64,000 nt of DNA, from positions 19,376 to 83,375 of the forward strand of contig NZ_JAPVQY010000037.1 in the NCBI RefSeq assembly GCF_027257875.1, given 5' to 3'. The translations under genes and the position numbers were made by a program. Below, one piece after another: positions 17,820 through 27,060 of this stretch. How positions within the stretch are numbered: position 1 is the first letter of the stretch; each line of letters starts with the position of its first letter. Origin of the DNA: Burkholderia sp. IMCC1007. GTDB taxonomy: Bacteria; Pseudomonadota; Gammaproteobacteria; Burkholderiales; Burkholderiaceae. A model generated the notes under the pieces. The model was not told the origin of the DNA, did not search any database, and saw only the letters and a program-made list of their open reading frames with translations.

Positions 17820-18890
17820 ATGAAACTCACCACGGTTCAACCTGCGCGGCATCCGAAACCCACAACGAAAGCGTTGGCGCTGTCCTACTTGATGTTCGAG
17901 CGCCCCGATCTTGATCGGGCTGAACGATTCCTCAACGACTTCGGCCTTCGCACGGTATCGCGCGACGGCGACTACTTGTTCCTGCGCGGCACCGCCGCCA
18001 CGCCCTTCTGCTACGTCGTTCAGCGCGCCGACAAGGCGCGCTTTGTCGGCCTGGGACTTGAGGTCCAAGGCGTAGCGGAACTGCGCAAGCTTGCTCATGT
18101 ACCGGGCGCCTCGGACGTAGAGCCGTCGCCGTGGCCAGGCGGCGGTCTTCGTGTGAAACTTGTCGATCCGTCCGGGTTCCATGTCCATGCAATTGCCGGG
18201 CAAGCGCGAGCCAGTGCGCTGCCCCACCGATCGGCGTTGCCGTTCAATTCGGTGGATTCCGTCGTTCGTGTAAACGACACCCAGCGGCCGCCGCTTGACC
18301 CGCCCGAAGTGATTCGCCTCGGTCATGTTGTCCTGGAGCTGGCTGATTTCCAGGCGACTTGCGCATGGTACACATCGCATTTCGGCTTCATTCCGAGCGA
18401 TGTTCAGGTATTGCCGGATGGGTCGCCGGCCGTCGCGTTCATGCGACTTGATCGCGGCGCAACCCCAGCGGATCACCATACGCTTGCTTTGGCGCAGGGC
18501 TTCGGCCCGCTCTACAGCCATTCGGCATTCGAGCTCGTTGATGCAGATGCGATCGGCGTAGGACAACGCGTTCTGCGTGACCAGGGCTGGACGCATGCAT
18601 GGGGAATCGGACGCCACATCCTTGGCAGTCAAGTATTCGACTATTGGCAGGATCCTTGGGGCGACAAGCACGAGCACTATTGCGACGGCGACATGTTCAC
18701 GGCCGACATGCAGACCGGTATCCATGCAGTGAGTCGTGAAGCGATGTCTCAGTGGGGGCCGCTGATGCCGCGGAGCTTTACCAAGCCCAAGATAACGCCT
18801 TCCAGCATTGCGGCACTCGTGCGAAGCCTGCATGGCAGTCCTGACGTTACCATCGCGAAGCTGCGCACGCTCGCGAAGTTGTTTGCCTGA
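17820..18890 (+). CDS. VOC-superfamily extradiol (ring-cleavage) dioxygenase
   Basis: A 356-residue two-module vicinal-oxygen-chelate protein. Seen: first module (about 20-130), second module (about 160-300) with metal-ligand candidates His in IRLGHVVLEL, His in YSHSAFEL and Glu in KHEHYCDGD, matching the His-His-Glu pattern of type I extradiol dioxygenases. It would open the catechol made by the upstream hydroxylase by meta-cleavage. I start at the ATG at 17820 (MKLTTVQPAR), seven bases after the hydroxylase stop; the in-frame ATG at 17793 overlaps that gene. Translational coupling is likely. Confidence 0.83.
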   Translation: MKLTTVQPARHPKPTTKALALSYLMFERPDLDRAERFLNDFGLRTVSRDGDYLFLRGTAATPFCYVVQRADKARFVGLGLEVQGVAELRKLAHVPGASDVEPSPWPGGGLRVKLVDPSGFHVHAIAGQARASALPHRSALPFNSVDSVVRVNDTQRPPLDPPEVIRLGHVVLELADFQATCAWYTSHFGFIPSDVQVLPDGSPAVAFMRLDRGATPADHHTLALAQGFGPLYSHSAFELVDADAIGVGQRVLRDQGWTHAWGIGRHILGSQVFDYWQDPWGDKHEHYCDGDMFTADMQTGIHAVSREAMSQWGPLMPRSFTKPKITPSSIAALVRSLHGSPDVTIAKLRTLAKLFA

Positions 18891-18926
18891 TACCTATCCT
18901 CTAAAAGACTTGTTCGAGGCACTTCC

Positions 18927-19883
18927 ATGGCTTTGCACGTTCTGCACTTCCGACATCAAGGGCGCGCCCAATGGGGCGTCGTAATGAATGATCGTATCAC
19001 CCCGATCCCGGGTGACTATGCGACGACGGGCGAATTCGTGCGCGCACACACGATTGCCGAACTCGCAACGCTCGCTGGCGAGACGATTGCCGAGTCGGAT
19101 GTCGAATGGCTGTCACCGGTCACTCGCAACCAGCGGTTCGTCTGCCAGGGTGCCAACTACCGCCAACACATGATCGAGTCCGGCATGAACCCGGACGCGA
19201 AGACCTTCAATATGATCTTCACGAAGGCCACGAGCTGCATCGTGCCTGCGAATTCGGACGTGATCCGACCACGTCACGTCAAATTCTTGGACTACGAGAT
19301 CGAACTCGGGCTGGTGCTTCGTCGTGATATCACGTCCCGCCAAGCAATCACGGACAACAACCTGCACGAGTACATCGCCGGGTTGGTGATCGTCAACGAC
19401 TATTCCGCTCGAGACATTCAGATTCCGCAAATGCAGTTCTACAAGGGGAAGAGCTACCGGACATTCGGCCCCGTAGGGCCGTACCTCTGTCTCCTCGAAG
19501 CAAGCGACATTGCCCAGTTGCGGAAGCTGGAACTGACGTTGACCGTCAACGGTCAAGTGCGTCAAAGCGATTCGACCGCGAATCTTGTGTACGGCCCCGC
19601 CGAAACGCTCACCGAGCTTTCGGGAGTCCAGGATCTGAACGCCGGTGATTTGTTGGCCACCGGCACGCCGGCAGGATGCGCGCTGAGCATTCCATCGCCC
19701 GCAAAGCAACGGATCGCCGCCTTGCTTCCGGAGCACATGAAATGGCGGATGTTTTCCAAAGTCCAGGCTGGCCGGCCGCAGTATCTCAAAGCGGGCGATT
19801 TCGTCGAGTCGCGAATCATGAGCAAGGACGGAGCAATTGACCTCGGGGTGCAACGCAACCGCATCGTAGAAGAAATCGCATGA
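18927..19883 (+). CDS. fumarylacetoacetate hydrolase (FAH) family protein
   Basis: A 318-residue FAH-fold enzyme. Seen: metal and active-site blocks FLDYEIELGLVL, VNDYSARDIQ, KSYRTFGPVGPYL and DLLATGTPAGCAL. Members cleave or isomerise C-C bonds in acylpyruvates and meta-cleavage products. Here it would act on the ring-opening product made by the upstream dioxygenase, giving a 2-oxo-alkenoate or pyruvate plus an acid. Its last four bases (ATGA) overlap the start of the acyl-CoA ligase gene, so the two are translationally coupled. Confidence 0.87.
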   Translation: MALHVLHFRHQGRAQWGVVMNDRITPIPGDYATTGEFVRAHTIAELATLAGETIAESDVEWLSPVTRNQRFVCQGANYRQHMIESGMNPDAKTFNMIFTKATSCIVPANSDVIRPRHVKFLDYEIELGLVLRRDITSRQAITDNNLHEYIAGLVIVNDYSARDIQIPQMQFYKGKSYRTFGPVGPYLCLLEASDIAQLRKLELTLTVNGQVRQSDSTANLVYGPAETLTELSGVQDLNAGDLLATGTPAGCALSIPSPAKQRIAALLPEHMKWRMFSKVQAGRPQYLKAGDFVESRIMSKDGAIDLGVQRNRIVEEIA

Positions 19884-21832
19884 ACGCCATCGCAAATGAA
19901 GCGGACGTGGTCTCGATCGAAACCCTCCGGCCACCGGCTGACCTTCCCGCCAGCACGTACGAAATGATCAGCCGCGGCGCGGCAATTGATCCGTCCGCGC
20001 CAGCATTGTCGTTCTTCCTGCGTGCAGACGATCATCGGAAGCCTATTCGATGGAACTATGCCGAACTGCTCCGCGATATTACCCGCACAGCAAACTTGTT
20101 CACCCGTCTCGGCATCGATCGAAATTCGGTCGTCGCGTACGTCCTGCCGAATTTGCCGGAGACGCATTTCGTTGTCTGGGGCGGAGAGGCTGCCGGCATC
20201 GTGTGTGCTATCAATCCGTTGCTGGAAGGCCCCGCGATTGCCGCCCTCCTCAACGCTGCGAAAGCCAAAGTACTGGTGACATTGGCGCCGTTCCCGGGCA
20301 CGGATCTGTGGCCGAAGGTCCATTCGATCCTGGACCGGGTGCCGACCGTGCGTAGCCTTGTGTTGGTCGATCTGGCTGGTCACGTACGCGGATGGCGCGG
20401 TATCGCGGCACGCATGATGCAACGTCGCGAATGCAAACGGCTGCATGGCCGCGCGGAAGTGCGTGGCGCAGTTCCCCGCCGTATCGACATATATGACTTC
20501 GACCACGCGATGGGGCGGGAATCCGGCGATTCTCTGCTAAACCAGCGAACGGGCGAGGCTGACGACATTTCGTCCTATTTCTGCACGGGCGGCACGACAG
20601 GGTTGCCGAAAATCGCAATTCGCAGGCATGGCAACGAGGTCGCGAATGCTTGGAGCGTCGGCCAGGTAGTCGGCTCCGGCATGGGCCCGGGAAAGGTGAT
20701 CTTCTGTGGGCTTCCGCTGTTCCACGTCAACGCGGTGCTTGCTACCGGACTCGTGCCGTTTTCACTGGGTGCACATGTGGTTCTCGGCACACCTCAGGGA
20801 TATCGCGGCGAAGAGGTCGTCAAACGTTTTTGGGAAATCGTCGAACACTACCGAATCAATTTCTTTAGCGCTGTACCGACGCTGTATGCGGCATTGCTCG
20901 ACGTACCCATCGACGGTCGCAACATCAGCTCGCTGGAGTATGGACTCTGCGGAGCGGCGCCGATGCCAGTCGAGATTTTCCGGACATTCCAGGACCGGAC
21001 AGGCGTGCGCATCCTCGAGGGTTACGGATTGACCGAAGGGGCATGCGTCAGCAGCGTTAACCCGCCGCAGGGCGAGCGCCGCCTTGGGTCGATCGGATTG
21101 CGGATCCCGGGGCAACCCATGAAGCCGGTGATACTCGACGAAGCAGGCAACTATGTGCGGGACTGCCACGACGACGAGGTCGGAGTCTTGACCATCTCAG
21201 GGCCGAACATCTTCGCTGGCTATTTGCAGGATGAGCAGAACAAGGGCTTATGGCTGGATCTTGGCGACGGCAGGCAATGGCTCAACACCGGAGATCTCGC
21301 GCGACGCGACGCGGATGGATACTTCTGGCTCACGGGTCGACGAAAAGAACTCATCATCCGCGGCGGCCACAACATCGACCCGGCCACGATCGAAGAGCCG
21401 TTGCACCGGCACCCCGCTGTTCAGATCGCAGCGGCAATCGGACGTCCGGACGTCCACGCCGGCGAACTTCCGGTCGCATACGTACAACTGAAAGCCGGCG
21501 CGAGCGCGACTGAAACCGAGCTGGACGAATTCGTTCGTGGCGCCATCGGCGAGCGGGCAGCGCTACCAAAGCGAATTCACATCGTGGACGCGATGCCGCT
21601 GACCGCAGTCGGAAAGATCTTCAAGCCGGAGCTCAAACGGCGCGAGACGCTCGATGCGCTCAACGTGGCATTGACCGAGGCGGGAATCACTGGCGCGCGC
21701 CTCAATATTTCGGACGATACCTCGCGTGGCTTGGCGCTACACGTAACACTGGGCGATCAGGCGCAGGTTGCAAAGGTCAACGCGATCATGGGGCGCTTCT
21801 CCTTCGCGTTCTCCACATCAGTTGTCTCGTAA
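19880..21832 (+). CDS. AMP-forming acyl-CoA synthetase
   Basis: A 650-residue ANL-superfamily ligase that makes an acyl-CoA from a carboxylate, ATP and CoA. Seen: phosphate loop CTGGTTGLPK (about residue 235), EGYGLTEGA (about 375), TGDLARRD (about 475), and the catalytic lysine in VGKIFKP (about 576). The C-terminal 60-70 residues beyond that motif are longer than usual and unrecognised. Coupled to the FAH gene by a 4-base overlap. It may activate the aromatic side-chain acid before ring attack or the acid released after ring cleavage. Confidence 0.87.
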   Translation: MNAIANEADVVSIETLRPPADLPASTYEMISRGAAIDPSAPALSFFLRADDHRKPIRWNYAELLRDITRTANLFTRLGIDRNSVVAYVLPNLPETHFVVWGGEAAGIVCAINPLLEGPAIAALLNAAKAKVLVTLAPFPGTDLWPKVHSILDRVPTVRSLVLVDLAGHVRGWRGIAARMMQRRECKRLHGRAEVRGAVPRRIDIYDFDHAMGRESGDSLLNQRTGEADDISSYFCTGGTTGLPKIAIRRHGNEVANAWSVGQVVGSGMGPGKVIFCGLPLFHVNAVLATGLVPFSLGAHVVLGTPQGYRGEEVVKRFWEIVEHYRINFFSAVPTLYAALLDVPIDGRNISSLEYGLCGAAPMPVEIFRTFQDRTGVRILEGYGLTEGACVSSVNPPQGERRLGSIGLRIPGQPMKPVILDEAGNYVRDCHDDEVGVLTISGPNIFAGYLQDEQNKGLWLDLGDGRQWLNTGDLARRDADGYFWLTGRRKELIIRGGHNIDPATIEEPLHRHPAVQIAAAIGRPDVHAGELPVAYVQLKAGASATETELDEFVRGAIGERAALPKRIHIVDAMPLTAVGKIFKPELKRRETLDALNVALTEAGITGARLNISDDTSRGLALHVTLGDQAQVAKVNAIMGRFSFAFSTSVVS

Positions 21833-22047
21833 TTTTCGAGCGGTAGGCGGCCCACCGCAAGGCGACGACGCGGTTCGAATCATTTGGAGGTGTTGCATCC
21901 ACATTCGCTAACGGCACCTTCTACGAAGCAGATTGCATCGACATCTGGATCTGATGAGCTTGTCGCCCGCTTCCGATGTTTGATCGGTATCGACTTTCTC
22001 ATTAGATCAGGATTCCTCAAAATCAATATCAATACTCGGAGACATAC

Positions 22048-22779
22048 ATGAGCCGCAACCGCATTAGCGCAGGACTTGCAATCTTCCTCGCGACGATATC
22101 CGCCGCGCACGCTCAATCGGCAGGCCAGTGGGTAGTCAACGCCGGTTGGTCACATTTCGCTCCTCAGGGTTCAGCCGAGCCACTGACCGTCAACGCGCTT
22201 GGCCAGTCACAAGTCATGACCGGCAGCAGTGGGGAAATCTCGAGTGGCGACACTCTCGGCCTCACCGCGACGTACTTTGTCACTGACCACATCGCAGCGA
22301 CCACGGTCATGGGCATCCCACCGACCTGGCATCTGACCGGCGCCGGCACGCTGAGCAGTGTCGGCGAATTGGGGACCGCACGAGCGTGGAGTCCGGCGCT
22401 CATCTTCAACTATTACTTTGGTCAACCCAACGCGAAATTCCGGCCTTATCTCGGCGCAGGTGTCACGTATACGTGGTTCAGCAATATCAAACTCAGCAGC
22501 CCTGTCGCCACCGGCCAAATCTACGCTTCTCCAACGGTTGGCACCGCACTCGAGGGGCCGACGACCGTGTCGCTCAGTAAATCCTTTGCGCCCGTCGTCA
22601 ACGGGGGACTGACGTACAACATCGACTCGCACTGGTCGATCAATGCGTCGGTGGCGTACTCGTGGGTATCAACCCGGGCTACCCTGACGACGAAGTCCTC
22701 GCTCGGTACGGTGACCAGCACCAGCAAATTCAAGGTCAATCCGATCGTGACCTTCCTGTCGGTCGGATATCGATTCTGA
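22048..22779 (+). CDS. OmpW-family outer-membrane protein
   Basis: A 243-residue OmpW/AlkL-like eight-stranded barrel. Seen: signal peptide ending AAHAQ, the family features GWSHFAPQ, a long loop, YFGQPNAKFRPYLGAGVTYTWF near residue 135, and a final aromatic residue (VGYRF). OmpW/AlkL proteins allow uptake of hydrophobic compounds through lateral gates. It follows the ligase gene by 215 bases and precedes two hairpins, so it could be the last gene of this unit or separately promoted. It likely admits the hydrophobic substrate of the pathway. Confidence 0.88.
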   Translation: MSRNRISAGLAIFLATISAAHAQSAGQWVVNAGWSHFAPQGSAEPLTVNALGQSQVMTGSSGEISSGDTLGLTATYFVTDHIAATTVMGIPPTWHLTGAGTLSSVGELGTARAWSPALIFNYYFGQPNAKFRPYLGAGVTYTWFSNIKLSSPVATGQIYASPTVGTALEGPTTVSLSKSFAPVVNGGLTYNIDSHWSINASVAYSWVSTRATLTTKSSLGTVTSTSKFKVNPIVTFLSVGYRF

Positions 22780-22792
22780 TTCTCCATGGGGA

Positions 22793-22859
22793 CAAGCGGG
22801 CGAATGGCACCCCGCTTGCAAGAACGAGACGCGGCACCCGCTGCAACCGCGAGTGCCGC
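22793..22859. terminator. two tandem hairpins between convergent ompW-like and mhpC genes
   Basis: Hairpin 1: CAAGCGGG (22793-22800) with CCCGCTTG (22811-22818). Hairpin 2: GCGGCAC (22831-22837) with GTGCCGC (22853-22859). They fill the 85-base gap between two convergent genes and probably end transcription in both directions; no U-tract. Confidence 0.6.
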
Positions 22860-22864
22860 CACGC

Positions 22865-23731
22865 TCAATTTCGCAGAAAGTCGAGCACCATGCGATTGAA
22901 TGCGTCCGCGTGCTCCCACTGTGCCCAGTGCCCGCACCGTCCGAACACGTGCAGTCGAGCGTTCGGCATGCCCCACACGAGCCGCAAGCCCACATCCATC
23001 GGCACGAAACGATCATCGCGGCCCCAGATCACGAGCGCAGGCGACTTGATCTCGTTCAACCGGTGACCATAGTCCGGAAACTGCTTCGGATTGGCCGCCA
23101 GACTTTTCACGAAGTTCTCCAGATGATCGCGCCGCGCAAGCATGTTCTCGAGCCGCGCCTGCATCAGCTCTTCCGTCATCGTGCTCGCGTCGTAGACGAA
23201 GACGTTGAGCATCTTCTCCAGGTTCTCGAGCGTCGGCTGACGATACAGCCCCTGTAGCAGCTTGATGCCTTCGGTCGGCATCGGCACGAACTGGCTCGGC
23301 CCGCCCGTGCCGCCGCCCATCAGCACCAGCTTGCCGACGCGCTCCGGATACGACAGCGCGAAGGCGACCGCGCTATGCCCGCCCATCGAGTTGCCGACGA
23401 GATGCGCGCGTTCGATACCGAGCGTATCCAGCACGCCCTTCAGCACGCGCGCGTTGAGGTCGGAGCGCGAGCCGGTGCAGACGATCGAGTCGCTCTTTCC
23501 CCAGCCGGGACAGTCGACGAGGATCACGCGGTAGCCCGTGTCAGCAAACGCGGCGACGTTGCGATAAAAGTTGGCCCAGCCGCTCGCGCCGGGGCCGGAA
23601 CCGTGCAGCAACACCAGCGTTTCCGTACCGGCACCGGTGTCGTTGTAGTGCACGCGCAATTCCGTGCCGCCTTCCATCACGTTCACGAACCTGCTGGTTG
23701 CGGCTTCCGTATGAGTCACAGTGTCAGTCAT
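22865..23731 (-). CDS. mhpC: 2-hydroxy-6-oxonona-2,4-dienedioate hydrolase
   Basis: A 288-residue alpha/beta hydrolase that cleaves the meta-cleavage product of 2,3-dihydroxyphenylpropionate to 2-hydroxypentadienoate and succinate. Seen: oxyanion HGSGPGASGWANF, nucleophile in VGNSMGGHSAV, acid in WGRDDRFVP, and base in CGHWAQWEH. I start at the ATG at 23731 (MTDTVTHTEAATSRFV), with GAAGGA upstream; the frame is open far beyond but the extra residues are shadow of the transporter gene. It is the last gene of the mhp unit, 14 bases after mhpT, whereas in E. coli it is third. Confidence 0.93.
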   Translation of the reverse strand: MTDTVTHTEAATSRFVNVMEGGTELRVHYNDTGAGTETLVLLHGSGPGASGWANFYRNVAAFADTGYRVILVDCPGWGKSDSIVCTGSRSDLNARVLKGVLDTLGIERAHLVGNSMGGHSAVAFALSYPERVGKLVLMGGGTGGPSQFVPMPTEGIKLLQGLYRQPTLENLEKMLNVFVYDASTMTEELMQARLENMLARRDHLENFVKSLAANPKQFPDYGHRLNEIKSPALVIWGRDDRFVPMDVGLRLVWGMPNARLHVFGRCGHWAQWEHADAFNRMVLDFLRN

Positions 23732-23745
23732 GTCGATGTCCTTCG

Positions 23746-24999
23746 TCAGATCGATTCGGTTCCAAGTGTGTGCGAGCCGTTGGCCGACTCGCGCGGAGAT
23801 TTCGCGATCACGGCGAGCGCGCCGAACGCCGCGATCACGATAAGCGGGATGCTGGAGATCACGAGCATCGACGCGCTCTGGCCCAACGCCAGCAATTGCC
23901 CCGCGATCAGCGGGCCGACCATCGAGCCCACGCGGCCCACGGCCACCGCTGCGCCGACGCCCGTGCCGCGCACCCGCGTCGGGTACGTTGCACCGGCGAG
24001 CGCATACAGCACCGATTGCGCGCCAACGAGAAACAGACCGGCCAGCAAGCCGCCAAACGCCATCGACACGCTGCCCGTCGCGCCGGCGAGCGCAAGCAAT
24101 GCAGCCGCGATGCCCGCATACATGCCGACGACGACCGGCCGCTTGCCAATGCGATCCATCAGCCCCGCGATCACGATCGCGCCGACGCCGCCACCGATGT
24201 TGAACATCATCTGCACGATGCTGGCCTGTACTGGCGTGAGGCCACGCGAGAGCACCATCGACGGCAGCCAGTTCATCAGGAAATACAGCACGATCAGCGT
24301 GCCCAGGTAGCTGGTCCACAGCGCGATGGTCGTCACCGCACGCCCGTCGCTGAAAAGTGCGCGCACGATGCCGTCCTTCGACTCGCGGGTCGCGTGCTGG
24401 CTCGCCGCGACGAAGTGCGTCGACTCCTTCAGGAAGAGCGCCAGCAGCGGCAAGGTCAGCAGCGGCCCGATCCCGCCAACATAGAAGATATGCCGCCAAC
24501 CGTCATTGCCCGGACTGACGATGCCGATCACTGCCGCGAGCGCCGCGCCGAACGGCATCCCGCAGTACATGGCGCCGACCGCCGTGCTGCGTTGTCCGGG
24601 CGCCGCCGCTTCCGCGCACAGCGCGATCAGGTTCGGCATCGCGGCGCCGAGACCGAGGCCCGTGAGAAAGCGCGCGACCAGCAAGCTCTGCAGATCCCAC
24701 ACCTGGGTCGTTGCAATCGAAAATAGCCCGAACAGCGCGACCGACATCATCAGTACGCGCTTGCGGCCGATGCGGTCTGCGAGCCAGCCGCCAATCGCCG
24801 CACCCGGCAGCAGGCCGAGCGCGCCGATGCCGAATGCCCAACCGAGCTGCGCGACAGCGAGATGAAACTCGCGTGCCATGCGCGGCGCGGCGATGCCGGT
24901 GGATTGCAGGTCGAGCCCTTCGAGCAGCGCGACCGCGAGGCACAGGCCGATGGTGATGGCGCCGCCGACGCGCGCGGGGGAAGCCGTTGACGTTTTCAT
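23746..24999 (-). CDS. mhpT: MFS aromatic-acid transporter, MhpT-like
   Basis: A 417-residue major facilitator, aromatic acid:H+ symporter type, in the inner membrane. Seen: about 12 membrane segments, the loop motif GGWLADRIGRKRVL between segments 2 and 3, its echo GLMDRIGKRPVVVG in the second half, and LDLQSTGIAAP in the first helix. The start at 24999 (MKTSTASPARVGG) is set by a GGAG site; an earlier ATG at 25047 exists. It sits in the mhp unit between mhpE and mhpC and should import 3-hydroxyphenylpropionate or related acids. Confidence 0.9.
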   Translation of the reverse strand: MKTSTASPARVGGAITIGLCLAVALLEGLDLQSTGIAAPRMAREFHLAVAQLGWAFGIGALGLLPGAAIGGWLADRIGRKRVLMMSVALFGLFSIATTQVWDLQSLLVARFLTGLGLGAAMPNLIALCAEAAAPGQRSTAVGAMYCGMPFGAALAAVIGIVSPGNDGWRHIFYVGGIGPLLTLPLLALFLKESTHFVAASQHATRESKDGIVRALFSDGRAVTTIALWTSYLGTLIVLYFLMNWLPSMVLSRGLTPVQASIVQMMFNIGGGVGAIVIAGLMDRIGKRPVVVGMYAGIAAALLALAGATGSVSMAFGGLLAGLFLVGAQSVLYALAGATYPTRVRGTGVGAAVAVGRVGSMVGPLIAGQLLALGQSASMLVISSIPLIVIAAFGALAVIAKSPRESANGSHTLGTESI

Positions 25000-25057
25000 T
25001 GATGTCTCCAAGTTGAACGATGCCGCGCTCTTCATGGCGCTTGGCATACCGGATGGT

Positions 25058-26077
25058 TCACGCGCGCGCTTCGCGCTTCTTCAGATCGAGCGCGACGTCG
25101 ACGATCATGTCTTCCTGACCGCCCACCATGCGTCGCTTGCCGAGCTCGACGAGAATGTCGACGGCTTTCAGCCCGTACTTCTTCGCCGCGATTTCGGAAT
25201 GCCGCAGGAAGCTCGAATACACGCCTGCATAACCGAGCGCGAGCGTTTCGCGGTCCACGCGCACCGGCCGGTCCTGCAACGGGCGCACGATATCGTCGGC
25301 CGCATCGAGCAGGCGATGGAGGTCGGTGCCGTGATGCCAGCCGAGGCGCTCGGCCGCCGCGATGAACACTTCGAGCGGCGCATTGCCCGCACCCGCACCC
25401 ATGCCCGCCAGGCTCGCATCGATGCGATCACAGCCCTCCTCGACCGCAACGATCGAGTTGGCAACGCCCAGGCTCAGGTTGTGATGCGCATGCATGCCCG
25501 TCCGCGTCTCGGGGCGCAGCACCGCCTTGAGCGCCCTGAAGCGCGCACGGATGTCGTTCATGTTCATCGCGCCGCCGGAATCGACCACGTACACGCAGGT
25601 CGCCCCGTAGCTTTCCATCTTCTTCGCTTCGATCGCGAGATTTTCAGGTGTGGTCATGTGGCTCATCATCAAAAAGCCGACCGTGTCCATGCCGAGGCTG
25701 CGCGCGTATTCGATGTGCTGCTTCGAAATGTCCGCTTCCGTGCAATGCGTCGCGACACGCACGACTCGCGCGCCCGCGTCGTACGCGGCCTTCAGATCGT
25801 GAATCGTGCCGATGCCGGGCAGAAGCAGCGTCGCGATTTTCGCGTGCTTCACCACATCGGCTACCGCCTCGATCCATTCCAGATCGCTGTGCGCGCCGAA
25901 GCCGTAGTTGAAGCTCGAGCCCTGCAAACCATCGCCGTGCGCGACCTCGATGCTGTCGACCTTCGCGTCGTCCAGCGCGCGGGCGATGTCCTGCACGTTC
26001 CGAATCGAGTACTGGTGACGGATCGCGTGCATGCCGTCGCGCAGCGTCACGTCGGAGATATAGAGTTTCTTGTCCAT
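25058..26077 (-). CDS. mhpE: 4-hydroxy-2-oxovalerate aldolase
   Basis: A 339-residue DmpG/HMGL-like metal-dependent aldolase that splits 4-hydroxy-2-oxovalerate into pyruvate and acetaldehyde. Seen: DVTLRDGMHAIRHQYS (active-site Arg-Asp and His), ATHCTEADI, and metal ligands in HAHHNLSLGVANS, with QEDMIVD near the end. Acetaldehyde is normally channelled to MhpF, encoded immediately upstream (18-base gap). AAGGAG precedes the start. Confidence 0.95.
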   Translation of the reverse strand: MDKKLYISDVTLRDGMHAIRHQYSIRNVQDIARALDDAKVDSIEVAHGDGLQGSSFNYGFGAHSDLEWIEAVADVVKHAKIATLLLPGIGTIHDLKAAYDAGARVVRVATHCTEADISKQHIEYARSLGMDTVGFLMMSHMTTPENLAIEAKKMESYGATCVYVVDSGGAMNMNDIRARFRALKAVLRPETRTGMHAHHNLSLGVANSIVAVEEGCDRIDASLAGMGAGAGNAPLEVFIAAAERLGWHHGTDLHRLLDAADDIVRPLQDRPVRVDRETLALGYAGVYSSFLRHSEIAAKKYGLKAVDILVELGKRRMVGGQEDMIVDVALDLKKREARA

Positions 26078-26095
26078 GATCGAGTGCTCCTTGCC

Positions 26096-27043
26096 TCAGG
26101 CGTTCACAAGCGACGCGGCCATGCGTTCGGCCGTTGCCAGTGCGGCGGAAGTCATGATGTCGAGATTGCCCGCGTAGGCCGGCAGATAATGTGCCGCGCC
26201 TTCCACTTCGATGAAGATCGAGGTCTTGAGTCCGCTGAAGTGGCCGAGTCCGGGAATATGCAGCGGCGCAGCGGCGGGGATATCGTCGAACTGCACGGAC
26301 TGCTTCAGGCGATAGCCGGGCACGTAGGCCTGGACCGCGGCGGCCATCTGCTCGACCGACGTTTCGATCAGCGCCCGGTCTGCCGCTTCGGACAGCACAT
26401 AGACGGTGTCGCGCATCATGAGCGGCGGCTCGGCCGGATTGAGCACGATGATCGCCTTGCCCTTGCCGGCACCGCCGACCGCTTCAATGGCCTTCGACGT
26501 CGTCTCGGTGAACTCGTCGATGTTGGCGCGCGTGCCGGGCCCCGCCGACTTGCTGCTGATCGACGCGACGATCTCCGCGTAATGCACCTTCGCGACCCGC
26601 GACACCGCGGCGACCATCGGGATCGTCGCCTGTCCGCCGCACGTGACCATGTTCACGTTCGGCGCATCGAGATGCGCGTCGAGGTTCACCACCGGCACGC
26701 AGTACGGGCCGATGGCGGCGGGCGTCAGATCGATCACGCGGATGCCGGGCTTGAGCGTACGCAGGAACGCGTCGTTCTTCACATGTGCGCCGGCGGACGT
26801 CGCGTCGAACACGAAGTCGATCTCGTCGAACACGGGCAGGCGCGCAAGCCCTTCCACGCCTTCATGCGTGGTCGCCACGCCGAGCTTCGCGGCGCGCGCG
26901 AGACCGTCCGAGGCCGGATCGATGCCGACCATCGCCGCGACTTCGAGATGCCGGCTGCGACGCATGATCTTGATCATCAGGTCGGTGCCGATGTTGCCTG
27001 ATCCGATGATCGCGGCTTTGTACCGAATGTTGTCTGTTGCCAT
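26096..27043 (-). CDS. mhpF: acetaldehyde dehydrogenase (acylating)
   Basis: A 315-residue DmpF/MhpF enzyme turning acetaldehyde, NAD+ and CoA into acetyl-CoA; it works as a complex with the aldolase MhpE. Seen: Rossmann start AAIIGSGNIGTDLMIKI, catalytic Cys in MVTCGGQATIPMV (about residue 130), and SSKSAGPGTRANIDEFT. I use the ATG at 27043 (MATDNIRYKAA), with GGAG upstream. Gaps of 17-18 bases to mhpD and mhpE indicate a single transcript. Confidence 0.95.
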   Translation of the reverse strand: MATDNIRYKAAIIGSGNIGTDLMIKIMRRSRHLEVAAMVGIDPASDGLARAAKLGVATTHEGVEGLARLPVFDEIDFVFDATSAGAHVKNDAFLRTLKPGIRVIDLTPAAIGPYCVPVVNLDAHLDAPNVNMVTCGGQATIPMVAAVSRVAKVHYAEIVASISSKSAGPGTRANIDEFTETTSKAIEAVGGAGKGKAIIVLNPAEPPLMMRDTVYVLSEAADRALIETSVEQMAAAVQAYVPGYRLKQSVQFDDIPAAAPLHIPGLGHFSGLKTSIFIEVEGAAHYLPAYAGNLDIMTSAALATAERMAASLVNA

Positions 27044-27060
27044 GGGAATGTCTCCGTCCG

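Noticed and set aside
24878..27001. Long plus-strand open frame (707 codons) opposite mhpT, mhpE and mhpF
   Set aside because: It is rich in Arg/His/Ala with no domain, and lies exactly over well-conserved minus-strand genes. High GC keeps antisense frames open.
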